Assembly: GCA_913057175.1 (NCBI GenBank)
Contig: CAJXNP010000002.1
Coordinates: 186,001-250,000 of the forward strand
DNA length: 64,000 bases
Direction: 5' to 3'
Source: an uncultured Cytophagales bacterium
GTDB lineage: Bacteria > Bacteroidota > Bacteroidia > Cytophagales > Cyclobacteriaceae
Shown: piece after piece, positions 1 to 9,681 of the stretch
Layout of the letters: each line of letters begins with the position of its first letter
Position numbering within the stretch: the stretch's first letter is position 1
The notes under the pieces: model-generated
Seen by the model: the letters and a program-made list of their open reading frames with translations, nothing else
What the model was told of the DNA's origin: nothing
Databases searched by the model: none
Position numbers and translations under genes: made by a program

Positions 1-599
1 TGAACATCTGCGATTGCATCGCCAAGAGGATCAACATTTTCATTAGATTTATTGAACTCATTGTTCCTAAGATCTTCATCCGTGTAATAAGGCACGTTTC
101 CCCAAGCTTTAAACAACTCGAAATGATAGTAAGCCCTTAAAAACCTGGCTTCACCTTCTATTCTTTGTGCTGTAGCAGATGGTATTCCTTCTGTATCGGT
201 TAATAAGACAATGGTGCTATTACACCTTTTTATTCCTTCGTAATATTGAAGCCACCTTTGATTTAACATGGAATTACCAGCAGACCATTGGTATGTTTCT
301 ATTTCTGTAATCTCACCGATATCACCTTGTTCAGAACCTTTGTAAGCCTCATCTGATGGTACACTTCCCATTATCCAGTTTACAGGATCAGCTGTCCATT
401 GGTTTTGGTCATTTAAATTGTAACCATCCAACATCGAATAAGCACCGATCAATGCATTTTCAACACCGATTTCATTTGACAAATCCGCATTAGAAATAGA
501 TCCTTGGGGATTGAGATCCAAAAAAGAATCTTTACACGACCAAATGGTACTTAACACAGCTAAGACCAAAGCGCTTTGTATGATTATTGATTTTTTCAT
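1..599 (-). CDS. SusD/RagB family nutrient-binding lipoprotein (partial, N-terminal part)
   Basis: The frame runs from the ATG at 599 to the left edge, so only about the first 199 residues are present and the C-terminus lies outside the window. The start MKKSIIIQSA leads into a lipoprotein signal with the likely lipidated Cys at residue 22 (TIWSC). The following text (SFLDLNPQGSISNAD, then ENALIGAYSMLDGY) is typical of the SusD N-terminus, and a later FLRAYYHFEL-type segment matches the conserved TPR helix. SusD proteins sit on the cell surface as the lid over a SusC TonB-dependent transporter and capture the ligand. It starts 27 bases after the susC1 stop, so the two are surely one operon. 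The ligand cannot be told from sequence; glycan or peptide are both possible. Confidence 0.93.
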   Translation of the reverse strand, partial: MKKSIIIQSALVLAVLSTIWSCKDSFLDLNPQGSISNADLSNEIGVENALIGAYSMLDGYNLNDQNQWTADPVNWIMGSVPSDEAYKGSEQGDIGEITEIETYQWSAGNSMLNQRWLQYYEGIKRCNSTIVLLTDTEGIPSATAQRIEGEARFLRAYYHFELFKAWGNVPYYTDEDLRNNEFNKSNENVDPLGDAIADV

Positions 600-626
600 T
601 TTTCTTAGCATTAATTCTTTCAAAAT

Positions 627-3600
627 TTAAAAAGTCACATTTAATCCAGCCATAAAAACTCTTGACGATGGATAGTTACCAAAGTCAAAACCTGTCCAGC
701 TATCATTTTGATTACCATCTCCAATGTCAACATTGGATAATGCCGGATCGATGCCATCATAACCTGAAATGGTAAATGCATTTTGAGCCTGAACATAAAC
801 CCTCAAACTTTGGAATACAGTATTAGCAGGAAAAGTATAGCCTAGAGTAATTGTCTGGGCTCTTACATAGGTTCCGTCCTCTACATAAAATGTGCTTGAT
901 TCTGTACTGAATGAATCATCTCCATCAATTTTTGGTAATGTTCCTCCTGATCCTTCACTAGTCCATGAGTTGGTCAGTACATCTTCACTGACGTTTGAAT
1001 TGAAGAATCCACGATGTGTAAAGATTTTATTATAGTTGTATATGTCATTACCAAATGAACCAAAAATAAATGTCGAGAAATCAAAGTTTTTATAGTTCAA
1101 CCCTATATTTAATCCCATCGTCAAATCTGGGTGCGGGCTACCTATGACGCCTTTGTCTTCATCATTGATTTGTCCATCATCATTTAAATCTTTCCAACGA
1201 AATCTTCCTGGAGCAGCGCCAGCTTGTTCAAGAGCATCCACTTCAGCCTGATTTTGAAATATTCCGTCTAATTGATATCCATAGAAAGAGGAAATGGGTG
1301 AACCAACTACAAAAGCATTTACTTCTCCAAAGCGCTTATCAACACCGCCAGGAAAGATAACATCTGTTCCACCTACCAGCGCGACAACTTCATTCTTGTA
1401 TTGAGAAAGATTTAGCCCAATGTTATAGGAAAAATCATTGTTTATGTTACTTCTATAATTGGCTGAAAAATCCCATCCATTGTTCGTCATTTCTGCTACG
1501 TTACGGAAAGGTACATCAGCATTTCCAGCTGAACCTGGGTACGGTGCCTCGAACAATAGGTCGGTGATGGTTTTGTTATAAACATCCAACACCATATTTA
1601 ACCTACCATCCAATAAAGAGGCATCAAATCCAATATTCCACATTTGGTTTTCTTCCCAGCCGGTTTCAGGGTTACCAATAGCTGTTTGAGTGAACCCGGA
1701 GGAGTTACCGGTATTATCTCCAGTAATGTTATAATTGGCATCGTAGGTAGATCTCGCTCCATAAAGATCTACGGCATTAAATGCCTGTGCTTTTTGATTA
1801 CCTGTAATACCCCATCCACCTCGTATTTTAAGATCAGTTAACCATGAGGTATTTTGCATAAATGCCTCTTCCGATATTCTCCATCCAGCACTAACCGCAG
1901 GGAAGTTACCGTATCTTTGATCATCTGAGAAGTTGGATGACCCATCCCTTCTAATAGTAGCACTAAATAAATACTTATCATCATAGGTATAGTCTACTTT
2001 AGCAAAGATAGAGGCCATGTTAAAGTAAGAATCCCTTTCAACATCACTGTAGACATTATTGTAGCTAGCTAACGACAATGCTAAATACCTAATATCCGTA
2101 GAGGTAAACCCGAAATTATCAACACGTCCTCCGATTCCTCTGTTTGTCTGGCTAACTGCCTCATATCCAACAAGAGCGCCTAATGCATGTTTCTCAGCAA
2201 ATGTTTTTTGGAACTGAAGTGTATTAGTCCAGGTCCATGTAAAATATGTTCGATGGTCTTCTGAAAAGAAGTTATTACCATTAAACTCTCTGTTTTCCCA
2301 AGTTGGGAAAGAGAAATTCTGGTCAAAATTCTGAGCAAAGTCAACACTGAAGCTTGTTTTGGCCGATAGATAATCAGTAATATCAAACTTGCCAAAAACA
2401 TTTGCCAATACATTAAAGTCGATACTTTCGTCATCTTTGTCTCTAACTTGCCTGGCAACCGGGTTGGTACCGTTACTAAATCCAATTGTTTTTGCTGAAG
2501 CAAAATTTCCACCAATATCATATACTGGTACAATAGAATTTAACTTTAAAATTTGCGTCATGGTATTTTGCTCATTTTGGTTACCTCCACTTTGAGCCAC
2601 GGAGGTAGACCTGGCAAATGAAAGAGATTCACCAAAGGTAAACCTTCCAGCATACAACTCACTGTTAATCCTTGCTGATAACCTTTCAAAATAGGTATGA
2701 ATCATCGTACCGTCCTGCCTGAAATAATCAATGGACGCAGCAAAAGTTCCATTTTCTGATCCTCCCGAAATTCCAATTGTGTGGTTAGTGATAGGAGCAG
2801 GATCAAAGACTTCATCCCACCAATCAGTTCCTTCCTGGTTTGACCTCATAATTAGCGTAGGTTCTTGCCTGGGATCTGTGGGGTAGTTATAGGTAGATTC
2901 ATCTACATTCGGGTTGGGCGTTCCATCTGCATTAATAGGGAAAAAATAGGTTGGAATGGAAATTGGCGATCCATAGAACGAATTTGTTGATGGATTCGCC
3001 TGGGTATGCCACTCAGCATATCTGGCCGGATCTTTTATCAGAAAATCATTATATCCACCAACCGGGGATTGTGAACCATAGTAACCGTCATAAGTAACTG
3101 ATACTTTGCCTTTTTTACCTCTTTTCGTAGTTATAATGATTACACCTGCATTAGCTCTGGCACCATAAATAGAAGCAGACGCAGCATCCTTCAATACCTG
3201 CATGCTTTCTATGTCATTAGGGTTCAAACCGTTTAGAGCTTTATCGCCCTGAACCTGAACTCCATCGATAATGATCAGAGGGTCACTACTTGCAAACGAA
3301 CTAATTCCCCGAATCCTAATGTTCGTTCCTCCACCTGGTGTTCCTGCCGTAGAAGTAGTTACACCTGTTGCCTTACCGGCCAATTGTTGACCAATATTGG
3401 CAGCTTTTACTGCTTTTAATTCATCAGTATCTACTACGGAAACCGCTCCGGTTATGTCCTTCTTTCTTTGCGAAGTGTAACCCGTTACAACGATTTCTTC
3501 CAATACTGAAAGCTCCGGGGTCATTTGGACATTGATAACGGATTCGTTTCCAACTACAATTGCTTCCCTTGTATATCCTGTAAAAGAGAATAATAGGGTT

Positions 3601-3839
3601 GATCCTTGTTCTACTTCCAGAGAATACCGACCATCAATGTCTGTAACTGTCCCTTGCGAAGTACCTTCAACAACAACGTTTACACCAGGTAAGCCGCTGT
3701 CGTTTTCATCTGTTACCCTCCCGGTAACGCTTGCCTCTTGCGCAAAAGCAAAAGGGATTAAACATAATTGCATTAACAAAGCCATCAGAAAATTTCTGAA
3801 AAACACTTTGTTACGAATTACATCGTACTTGTTTTTCAT
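627..3839 (-). CDS. SusC/RagA family TonB-linked outer-membrane transporter (susC1)
   Basis: About 1070 residues. Order of parts: signal peptide ending AFAQ near residue 34, a CarboxypepD_reg-like beta-sandwich (about 37-115, with GLPGVNVVVEGT and DGRYSLEV), a TonB-box-like EEIVVTGY, a plug domain (about 120-235, with IRIRGISS and IIIDGVQV), then a long 22-strand barrel ending in AGLNVTF with a terminal Phe. It imports a large ligand across the outer membrane with energy from TonB/ExbBD. The frame is open for 24 more codons upstream, but the Met at 3839 is chosen because MKNKYDVIRNK matches the start of the paralogue at 14358. It is followed by susD1. Upstream lies a DNA module shared with the other susC gene (4020-4140). 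Confidence 0.96.
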   Translation of the reverse strand: MKNKYDVIRNKVFFRNFLMALLMQLCLIPFAFAQEASVTGRVTDENDSGLPGVNVVVEGTSQGTVTDIDGRYSLEVEQGSTLLFSFTGYTREAIVVGNESVINVQMTPELSVLEEIVVTGYTSQRKKDITGAVSVVDTDELKAVKAANIGQQLAGKATGVTTSTAGTPGGGTNIRIRGISSFASSDPLIIIDGVQVQGDKALNGLNPNDIESMQVLKDAASASIYGARANAGVIIITTKRGKKGKVSVTYDGYYGSQSPVGGYNDFLIKDPARYAEWHTQANPSTNSFYGSPISIPTYFFPINADGTPNPNVDESTYNYPTDPRQEPTLIMRSNQEGTDWWDEVFDPAPITNHTIGISGGSENGTFAASIDYFRQDGTMIHTYFERLSARINSELYAGRFTFGESLSFARSTSVAQSGGNQNEQNTMTQILKLNSIVPVYDIGGNFASAKTIGFSNGTNPVARQVRDKDDESIDFNVLANVFGKFDITDYLSAKTSFSVDFAQNFDQNFSFPTWENREFNGNNFFSEDHRTYFTWTWTNTLQFQKTFAEKHALGALVGYEAVSQTNRGIGGRVDNFGFTSTDIRYLALSLASYNNVYSDVERDSYFNMASIFAKVDYTYDDKYLFSATIRRDGSSNFSDDQRYGNFPAVSAGWRISEEAFMQNTSWLTDLKIRGGWGITGNQKAQAFNAVDLYGARSTYDANYNITGDNTGNSSGFTQTAIGNPETGWEENQMWNIGFDASLLDGRLNMVLDVYNKTITDLLFEAPYPGSAGNADVPFRNVAEMTNNGWDFSANYRSNINNDFSYNIGLNLSQYKNEVVALVGGTDVIFPGGVDKRFGEVNAFVVGSPISSFYGYQLDGIFQNQAEVDALEQAGAAPGRFRWKDLNDDGQINDEDKGVIGSPHPDLTMGLNIGLNYKNFDFSTFIFGSFGNDIYNYNKIFTHRGFFNSNVSEDVLTNSWTSEGSGGTLPKIDGDDSFSTESSTFYVEDGTYVRAQTITLGYTFPANTVFQSLRVYVQAQNAFTISGYDGIDPALSNVDIGDGNQNDSWTGFDFGNYPSSRVFMAGLNVTF

Positions 3840-4019
3840 AGTATATAGATTAGATTGAACAATATTTGTTATAAAAAAATCTTTAAAGCCCAGTTTATAG
3901 TAAAGCAACAAATAGTGTAATAGTTTTAACTAAAAAGAAACGAAATACTCTTCGTCAAAGAAGAGCAATGTCATTCAAACATTTATTTCTTTTTTATTTT
4001 AGCAAACACCATTACCAAA

Positions 4020-4046
4020 TTAGTGTACTTTTTACAAAAATCACAA
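4020..4046 (-). promoter_or_regulatory. Conserved element A upstream of susC1
   Basis: On the plus strand this reads TTAGTGTACTTTTTACA, then A/T bases, then TCACAA. It matches 22 of 27 bases of 14644-14670, which lies upstream of the other susC gene in the same orientation. Inside it is an inverted repeat TGTA-N5-TACA. It lies about 180 bases before the susC1 ATG. A transcription-factor site or part of a leader RNA are both possible. Confidence 0.5.
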
Positions 4047-4119
4047 TTAAATAAATAAAAATAATTTAATACGGTTTGAAAAAGTTTAAAATAAACCGCT
4101 ATTATTAAGAGTAATTTTT

Positions 4120-4140
4120 ACACTTATTCAAAATATTGAT
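4120..4140 (-). promoter_or_regulatory. Conserved element B upstream of susC1
   Basis: Plus-strand text ACACTTATT, a short variable part, then AAATATTGAT. A near copy lies at 14747-14769 upstream of the second susC. The distance between elements A and B is 100 bases here and 103 bases there, which argues for a conserved functional module and against chance AT-rich similarity. Confidence 0.4.
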
Positions 4141-4145
4141 GCTTT

Positions 4146-4179
4146 TAATAAAAATTTCCAAATCCTAAAAGTTGGAAAT
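4146..4179 (-). terminator. Weak intrinsic terminator after the VCBS/ASPIC gene
   Basis: Arms ATTTCCAA (4154-4161) and TTGGAAAT (4172-4179) form an 8-bp perfect stem with a 10-base loop. On the minus strand the stem runs straight into a T-rich stretch. It lies about 90 bases after the stop at 4269. Confidence 0.45.
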
Positions 4180-4268
4180 ATCACCTAATTCCTAATGGTA
4201 TAAACGGAAATATTATGTTAAATTCTTACTAAAGAAAAGGCGTTAGTATTGGAGATGTATTAACTATT

Positions 4269-7200
4269 TTATTCCGCTGGTCTCTTCTTACCATTGAACG
4301 ATGTGATCTCAATCTTCTCATAATTAGTCGGAACAATAATTTTCCTGGAAGATTGTGAGATAAAAGTATTTCCGTAAGGATATTCTTTAACGATTTGCAA
4401 ACCATTCTTAAGTACTACAGAAACTTTAAAATCGTTTGGTTGCAGTGATATGATTCTGCCAGCCTTTTTAGATTGGCTACTTCTATACACCTTTAAATGA
4501 CTACGATTCTGAGTAGCCACATAAAGCATTTCTTCCCCAACTTTTACCCTGACAAGGGCTTTAGCATCACCAGATATGTATATACCACTTTCCTGCACAG
4601 ACAGAGGATTAAACATTCCCTTGCCATCTCCCAGCAGAACTAATCCATTTGAAGCATCATACTTTCCATTCAATAATTCGGCACCAAAATCATTGCCAAC
4701 CATCATGATATCTTCATGTCCATCATGGTTAAAATCGTCTGTCGCTATTCCATAAACAGGCGACCACTGGCATGGATCTGGCAGGGGACGAATTTCAAAC
4801 CTATTATTGCCCAGGTTCTCGATAATGCTGGAGGCCATATAGTTAGCCACGAGAATATATGCGCTATCGAGTTGACCTTCTGAGAAAATTTCGTTAGTTG
4901 TTGCAAAACCAAATTCGGCATGTCTGGGGTATTGCTCTGTAATTCCCGGAATTTGTTTTTGATAATCCACCCTTGTGTAAAACGGATATTCGGCGTATTC
5001 ACCTTTATCATTTTTGAAATATGAGACAGGGATTGCATCATATTCGCCGTTGTGATCAAAATCGGCCGAATACATCATGAGCGGAAAATCTTCACTTGCC
5101 TGAAACAAACTATTCAACCCTAAATTTCCAGCTATATAATCCATATCCCCATCGTGATCAATATCAATCGATGCAAGACTATTCCACCAACCAACTTTAT
5201 CTGATACATCTGTAGAGGATGAAACATCAACCAACTTTCCATTCTCATTCTGATAAAATTTTACAGGCATCCATTCACCGACAACTATTAGGTCTATCCA
5301 TGAATCATTATTGAAATCCGTCCATAATGCATCTGTTACCATTCCAAGCTCTTTAAATTGTGAATTAACAGATGGGTTTGCCATTTCAAACTTTAGCTGA
5401 TCCTTAGTAGATTGATTAATCAGGACATAGCTATCAACGGGCCTCGGATATTGATGTGGGTAAACCCTCCCTCCGACAAATAAATCCAAATCTCCATCTT
5501 TATCGAAATCTGCCGCTTTTACGCAAGAACCGCTAACGATCATTTTTGGTAAAGCATTTTTAGCCAATTTAAAGCCATCATCTGTGTTTAAATATAGCTT
5601 GTCCTGGTAATCTCCATCTTCAAGAGTAAACTCATAGCTTCCACTTACAAGATATAGATCAAGATCTCCATCCTGATCCGCATCAAACAAAAGTGACCCT
5701 AATTCTTCCTCCTCTTTGAACTCACCCTCATCCCCTGGCAATAGGTCTTTGTTTTCAAATTCTCCGTTTTCTTTTTGGACTAGGAATCTTCCTTTGAAAA
5801 AATTGGCACCTCCCAGGTACAAATCTTCTAATCCATCATTGTCCACATCCCCTACTGATATGCCTGGTCCATACTGTGTTAATTTATGAGGGATCATCGG
5901 TTGGACGTTGTAATCGTTAAAGTCACGCTCCCGGTATTTATAAACATCCTCAAATTCTGAAGAGACATTCTCGAAAAGTGGTTTTGGATAAATTTCCTGC
6001 TGAATTGATCCGTCAATATCAGCATCTACAATGTTGAGGATCAGTCGTTGATTTGATTTCAAATTATTCAATTTTTGCTTTTTCCCATTCGGCCAAAAAA
6101 CAATCAATGAGTCAACCATTTGATTTTTTCCCAAACCAAAGTGAATGTTATCATCCATACAGGATAAGTATCCTCTTGAGATCGTATGCTCCCAATATCT
6201 TACCGTATCTTTTGTATACAGTTTCATGATGGTCCCAATAGCATTAATATTCTGTTCATTGCCTATAAGCGAAATTTTGAGCCAGTTATTGGTTGGATCA
6301 TGCTTTTCTGTGGTTAAATTTTGGTAGATAAATGCCTTGTCATTTATGTTATTTACAACATAATCCAGGTCGCCATCATTGTCTAAATCACCATATGCAG
6401 CTCCATTTGAAAATGAAGGCATTCGAATCCCCCATTTTTCAGAAACATCCTCAAATTTTCCATTGCCAGCATTTTGAAAGGCATAATTCATGATCTTGAC
6501 GGACGGGATTTGCTCAATCAACATTTTCGCTGGAGCGTACTGGCCATATTCCGTTTGAAACTCTACGTAATCCCTGTCTGTTACATCTTTTGGAAAACCA
6601 TTGGTGACAATTAGATCTCTGAAACCATCATTGTCGAAGTCTGCCACCAGGGGCGCCCAGCTCCAGTCAGTTGCAGCGATGCCCGAGTAGATTCCAATCT
6701 CACTGAAAATGATGTCGCCGGTTTCAGGGTTGGTCCCCTGATTTAATTGCAAGGTGTTTCTAACGAATTGATATCCATTTTTTTGACGGTTCAGATAAGA
6801 GGAATAATTATTTGCCGGAACCATTGTTTTCTTTCTGAAATTATCTTCCGGCAACATATCCAGCACAAAAATGTCAGGGAAGCCATCATTGTTGTAATCT
6901 ACAATATCATTTCCCATGGCTGAAAAGCTAATGTGCTTGAAATATTCGCTATTTAGATCTTTAAAAGTTCCATCGCCCTGGTTGATGTAGGTAAGATCTT
7001 GTGTAGAATAATCATTGGTGACGTAAATATCTTTGTAACCATCCTGATTAATATCGCTGACATTCACGCCTAACCCAAAGCCATCATGCATGATCCCGGC
7101 GCTATCGGATACATCATGAAATACTGGGTGACCCAAGTCTTTATCCCAGTTGTTTTCCAATAATTTATCCATTCTCTCACGAGACATCCTCTTCATGTCC

Positions 7201-7859
7201 TTATTATTGTCCATTCTGGAGTTCCTTTTAAACTCCACCTTGTTGATTAAAAGGTAAACATCCAGGTCACCATCATTATCATAATCAAAGAAAACAGCAT
7301 TTGTTGTATGACTATTATCATCAAGTCCGTACTCTTTCGCTTTATTTTCAAACCTTGGGACTCCATCCCTATCAAGGCCCTGATGGACATAAAGGATATT
7401 TTCAGTTTTCAAACTATCAGGATTAGCTGTAACGGCTATGTAGATATCCTTAAAGCCATCATTGTTTATATCGACAACTGCGACTCCATAGCACCATTTA
7501 TTTTCACCATCTGAATTTGAGGCTTCTGTGACATCTTTAAATTCAAAATCGCCTTGGTTAAGATAAAGCTTATTTGAGACCATGTTTCCTGTAAAATATA
7601 GATCCTGGAGGTCATCATTATTAAAATCGGCAATCGCTACACCACCACCATTATAAATGTGTCCGTACTCTATTATGTTAAAAGAGTCATCTTCAAAAAT
7701 CTCGTTGTTGAAATCTACTTTTGATTTCTTAGAACTGATTTGTTTAAACCTATCCTTATTGTTGGAGCAAGAAATCAGGAATATGAATATGATAAAAATC
7801 ACAAATACTAAATTATCAGCTCTTTTCAATCGTATAATGCCTTTCAATTCTTTAAACAT
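4269..7859 (-). CDS. Large lipoprotein with two sets of FG-GAP/VCBS repeats and an ASPIC/UnbV domain
   Basis: 1196 residues. The N-terminus has a hydrophobic segment ending LISC (Cys31), a lipobox. Seven Ca-binding-type DxDxDGxxD loops precede residue 520 (for example DINNDGFKDIY, DYDNDGDLDVY, DFDNDGFRDLI). An ASPIC/UnbV domain follows at about 523-608 (GLGKNQMVDSLIVFWPNG). Another seven loops come after it (DVDNDGLEDLY, DADQDGDLDLY, DFDKDGDLDLF and so on). This fits two seven-bladed propellers joined by ASPIC/UnbV, as in CRTAC1-like proteins. Cytophagales often place such genes beside SusC/SusD pairs. The molecular role is not established; surface ligand binding or display is the likeliest use. 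It lies 83 bases after the cytochrome-VCBS gene in the same direction, probably one transcript. Confidence 0.9.
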   Translation of the reverse strand: MFKELKGIIRLKRADNLVFVIFIIFIFLISCSNNKDRFKQISSKKSKVDFNNEIFEDDSFNIIEYGHIYNGGGVAIADFNNDDLQDLYFTGNMVSNKLYLNQGDFEFKDVTEASNSDGENKWCYGVAVVDINNDGFKDIYIAVTANPDSLKTENILYVHQGLDRDGVPRFENKAKEYGLDDNSHTTNAVFFDYDNDGDLDVYLLINKVEFKRNSRMDNNKDMKRMSRERMDKLLENNWDKDLGHPVFHDVSDSAGIMHDGFGLGVNVSDINQDGYKDIYVTNDYSTQDLTYINQGDGTFKDLNSEYFKHISFSAMGNDIVDYNNDGFPDIFVLDMLPEDNFRKKTMVPANNYSSYLNRQKNGYQFVRNTLQLNQGTNPETGDIIFSEIGIYSGIAATDWSWAPLVADFDNDGFRDLIVTNGFPKDVTDRDYVEFQTEYGQYAPAKMLIEQIPSVKIMNYAFQNAGNGKFEDVSEKWGIRMPSFSNGAAYGDLDNDGDLDYVVNNINDKAFIYQNLTTEKHDPTNNWLKISLIGNEQNINAIGTIMKLYTKDTVRYWEHTISRGYLSCMDDNIHFGLGKNQMVDSLIVFWPNGKKQKLNNLKSNQRLILNIVDADIDGSIQQEIYPKPLFENVSSEFEDVYKYRERDFNDYNVQPMIPHKLTQYGPGISVGDVDNDGLEDLYLGGANFFKGRFLVQKENGEFENKDLLPGDEGEFKEEEELGSLLFDADQDGDLDLYLVSGSYEFTLEDGDYQDKLYLNTDDGFKLAKNALPKMIVSGSCVKAADFDKDGDLDLFVGGRVYPHQYPRPVDSYVLINQSTKDQLKFEMANPSVNSQFKELGMVTDALWTDFNNDSWIDLIVVGEWMPVKFYQNENGKLVDVSSSTDVSDKVGWWNSLASIDIDHDGDMDYIAGNLGLNSLFQASEDFPLMMYSADFDHNGEYDAIPVSYFKNDKGEYAEYPFYTRVDYQKQIPGITEQYPRHAEFGFATTNEIFSEGQLDSAYILVANYMASSIIENLGNNRFEIRPLPDPCQWSPVYGIATDDFNHDGHEDIMMVGNDFGAELLNGKYDASNGLVLLGDGKGMFNPLSVQESGIYISGDAKALVRVKVGEEMLYVATQNRSHLKVYRSSQSKKAGRIISLQPNDFKVSVVLKNGLQIVKEYPYGNTFISQSSRKIIVPTNYEKIEITSFNGKKRPAE

Positions 7860-7942
7860 TTAAGCCTACAAAAATTTAAACTGGTAGAATGTGTAATACC
7901 GGTTACCCATTACAAATCCGATATTAATCCAAACAAATGCAT

Positions 7943-9484
7943 TTATTTACTTTTAGATAAATGAGGGTCCTTTGAAAGCAATTGATTCTCTAAAATCATG
8001 ATGTCAATATCATTTTGAAATTGTCTTTCCAATTCTTCATTCACTTCTGGGGTTATGGCATAGCTAAAAGCACTAATAATGATGTCTTCATCATTATCCT
8101 GGTCAACATCCCCGGAATCAATTAAAAACCATCTTGCCTTCTTCGACTGATCGAAAATACATTTTTTAAAGAGGAAAGATTTTGAGTTTTCATTTTCGAG
8201 ATAAACAAAAGAATATTCCGGATACTTTTCATAGTCAGGAAATGAACAAACAACTCCCATATCAATGTCACCATCCTGGTCAAAATCATTGGCAACAAAC
8301 CGTGTTGCGCCATTCAAAGGAATAAAACTTTTTTCTTCAAAATTATTATTCCCGTCATTTAGCAGAATACGAACGCCATGATAGGGCTTTGATACATACG
8401 ATTTGTCCATATTATCTCCATTGGCGACAATTAAATCTTCATCACCATCGTCGTCGTAATCCACCATTTCAAACCAGCTACATCCATAAACAGGGCTAAA
8501 TCGAAAGACTTGTTCGATTCTGAATTTCAAAAGTTCCTCCTGAAAAAAGATGTATATACTTTCATCTCCCTGAGCAGAGAGAATGATCAGATCATCCAGG
8601 CCATTCCCATCCATATCATTTGCCAGAACCCGAATAGTACCTGGCTTATTCAGCAGAATTTTTCTCTCATAATCCAATTCTCCCTTTTTAACCAGCAAGG
8701 ATAATTTTCCTGTTAAATGGCCATATTCGCTCAGAATCAATTCGTCTTGTCCGTTTTTATCCAAATCACGGATCAGCAGGTTTACGGGTCGATGGTAATT
8801 CTCAGGAATCCTTTTAACCGAGTCATTTTCTATGATAAGAATGCTACCTGATCTTTGTTCCGAAGGGTCTAAATTGCCAACTGCCGTCACATATGAAATA
8901 TGTTCCTTTTTTATATAATCAGTGATACCTGATCTGAAAAACCCGATATAAGTACTAACTTTATTCAATGGGTCATAGCTCGAAAGGTTTCCCGAAACAT
9001 CTCCAAAGATAATTCTCTCATTTTTATCGTCATAATCTAGGTAGGTGATAAAAGCTCCTTTAGAACTGTCAAGAGAAATTTCATGGGCGATAAACTGATT
9101 CATCTTGCCTAAATTAAATTTTGCGGGAGGTTCCGCTAGTTTCTCCGGCGCTTTCGCTAAAACATATTCCTTTAGTGTTTCCCATTCCTTCAGGCTGATT
9201 TGCTGCTTACCAGGATATACACCTGACTCATAAACAGCCTCCATCTCCTTAAATGTCATGCCTTCTAAAGGATCATAACTCGTATCCCTGATTCCCAACC
9301 TGTAGCCCATTTCCGGCAGGATGCTTTGTAACCAAATGTCCTTTGGAAGATCAGCAATGGAAGGAGTTATGTGACACGTTGTACAATATGTGCGATAAAG
9401 TTTTTCACCTTTTTCCTTTTTTGATATACAGGAAAAACATGAAAATACTCCTGACAAAAAAAGAATAATAAAATATTTAATCAT
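7943..9484 (-). CDS. Lipoprotein with a cytochrome c haem motif fused to VCBS-type repeats
   Basis: 513 residues. The signal ends at a lipobox (GVFSC, Cys16, or Cys19). A haem c motif CTTCH stands at 34-38 within GEKLYRTYCTTCHI, and a Met in LPEMGYRLG some 20 residues later could be the sixth haem ligand. This part (to about residue 115) resembles a small mono-haem cytochrome c. The rest carries at least five Ca-loop repeats (DLDKNGQDELI, DMDGNGLDDLI, DYDDDGDEDLI, DFDQDGDIDMG, DVDQDNDEDII) and is probably a beta-propeller. It should be exported, lipidated and loaded with haem in the periplasm, possibly then surface-exposed. It sits between a susD and the big VCBS/ASPIC gene. A redox role is inference; the haem group may instead be structural. 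Confidence 0.85.
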   Translation of the reverse strand: MIKYFIILFLSGVFSCFSCISKKEKGEKLYRTYCTTCHITPSIADLPKDIWLQSILPEMGYRLGIRDTSYDPLEGMTFKEMEAVYESGVYPGKQQISLKEWETLKEYVLAKAPEKLAEPPAKFNLGKMNQFIAHEISLDSSKGAFITYLDYDDKNERIIFGDVSGNLSSYDPLNKVSTYIGFFRSGITDYIKKEHISYVTAVGNLDPSEQRSGSILIIENDSVKRIPENYHRPVNLLIRDLDKNGQDELILSEYGHLTGKLSLLVKKGELDYERKILLNKPGTIRVLANDMDGNGLDDLIILSAQGDESIYIFFQEELLKFRIEQVFRFSPVYGCSWFEMVDYDDDGDEDLIVANGDNMDKSYVSKPYHGVRILLNDGNNNFEEKSFIPLNGATRFVANDFDQDGDIDMGVVCSFPDYEKYPEYSFVYLENENSKSFLFKKCIFDQSKKARWFLIDSGDVDQDNDEDIIISAFSYAITPEVNEELERQFQNDIDIMILENQLLSKDPHLSKSK

Positions 9485-9626
9485 TTAAAATAGAGAAACT
9501 TGTCTGAAAAACAGTAAAGCAAATGAATGCTTCATATAAAGAAAAAGATTTCAATTCTACCCTCATATATCTTGAAAATTAAAAAATTATATGGAGGCCT
9601 CTAATTTATGGAAATGATGTGAATAC

Positions 9627-9653
9627 AAAAAATGGCCCAAAAAGGGCCATTTT
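9627..9653 (-). terminator. Strong intrinsic terminator after susD2
   Basis: Perfect 10-bp stem AAAATGGCCC (9629-9638) and GGGCCATTTT (9644-9653) with a 5-base loop. On the minus strand the hairpin ends in a run of T. It lies 29 bases past the susD2 stop, so susC2-susD2 form a closed unit and the two lipoprotein genes downstream probably need their own promoter or read-through. Confidence 0.85.
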
Positions 9654-9681
9654 CAGTTAAATGATTAAGCTTTATTACTAA

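Larger units (their letters stand above)
3840..4268. other. Intergenic region with susC1 control sequences (429 bases)
   Basis: No convincing gene was seen here. Reading on the minus strand from the right, it holds a weak hairpin terminator for the upstream VCBS/ASPIC gene (4146-4179), then two short elements that recur upstream of the second susC gene at similar spacing (4120-4140 and 4020-4046), then about 180 bases of very AT-rich leader to the susC1 start. No clear match to the usual Bacteroidota -7/-33 promoter was found. Confidence 0.6.

Noticed and set aside
2180-2533. Longer open frames inside the susC genes in other frames
   Set aside because: They lie wholly inside strongly recognised genes, have no family match, and show the codon pattern of shadow frames.
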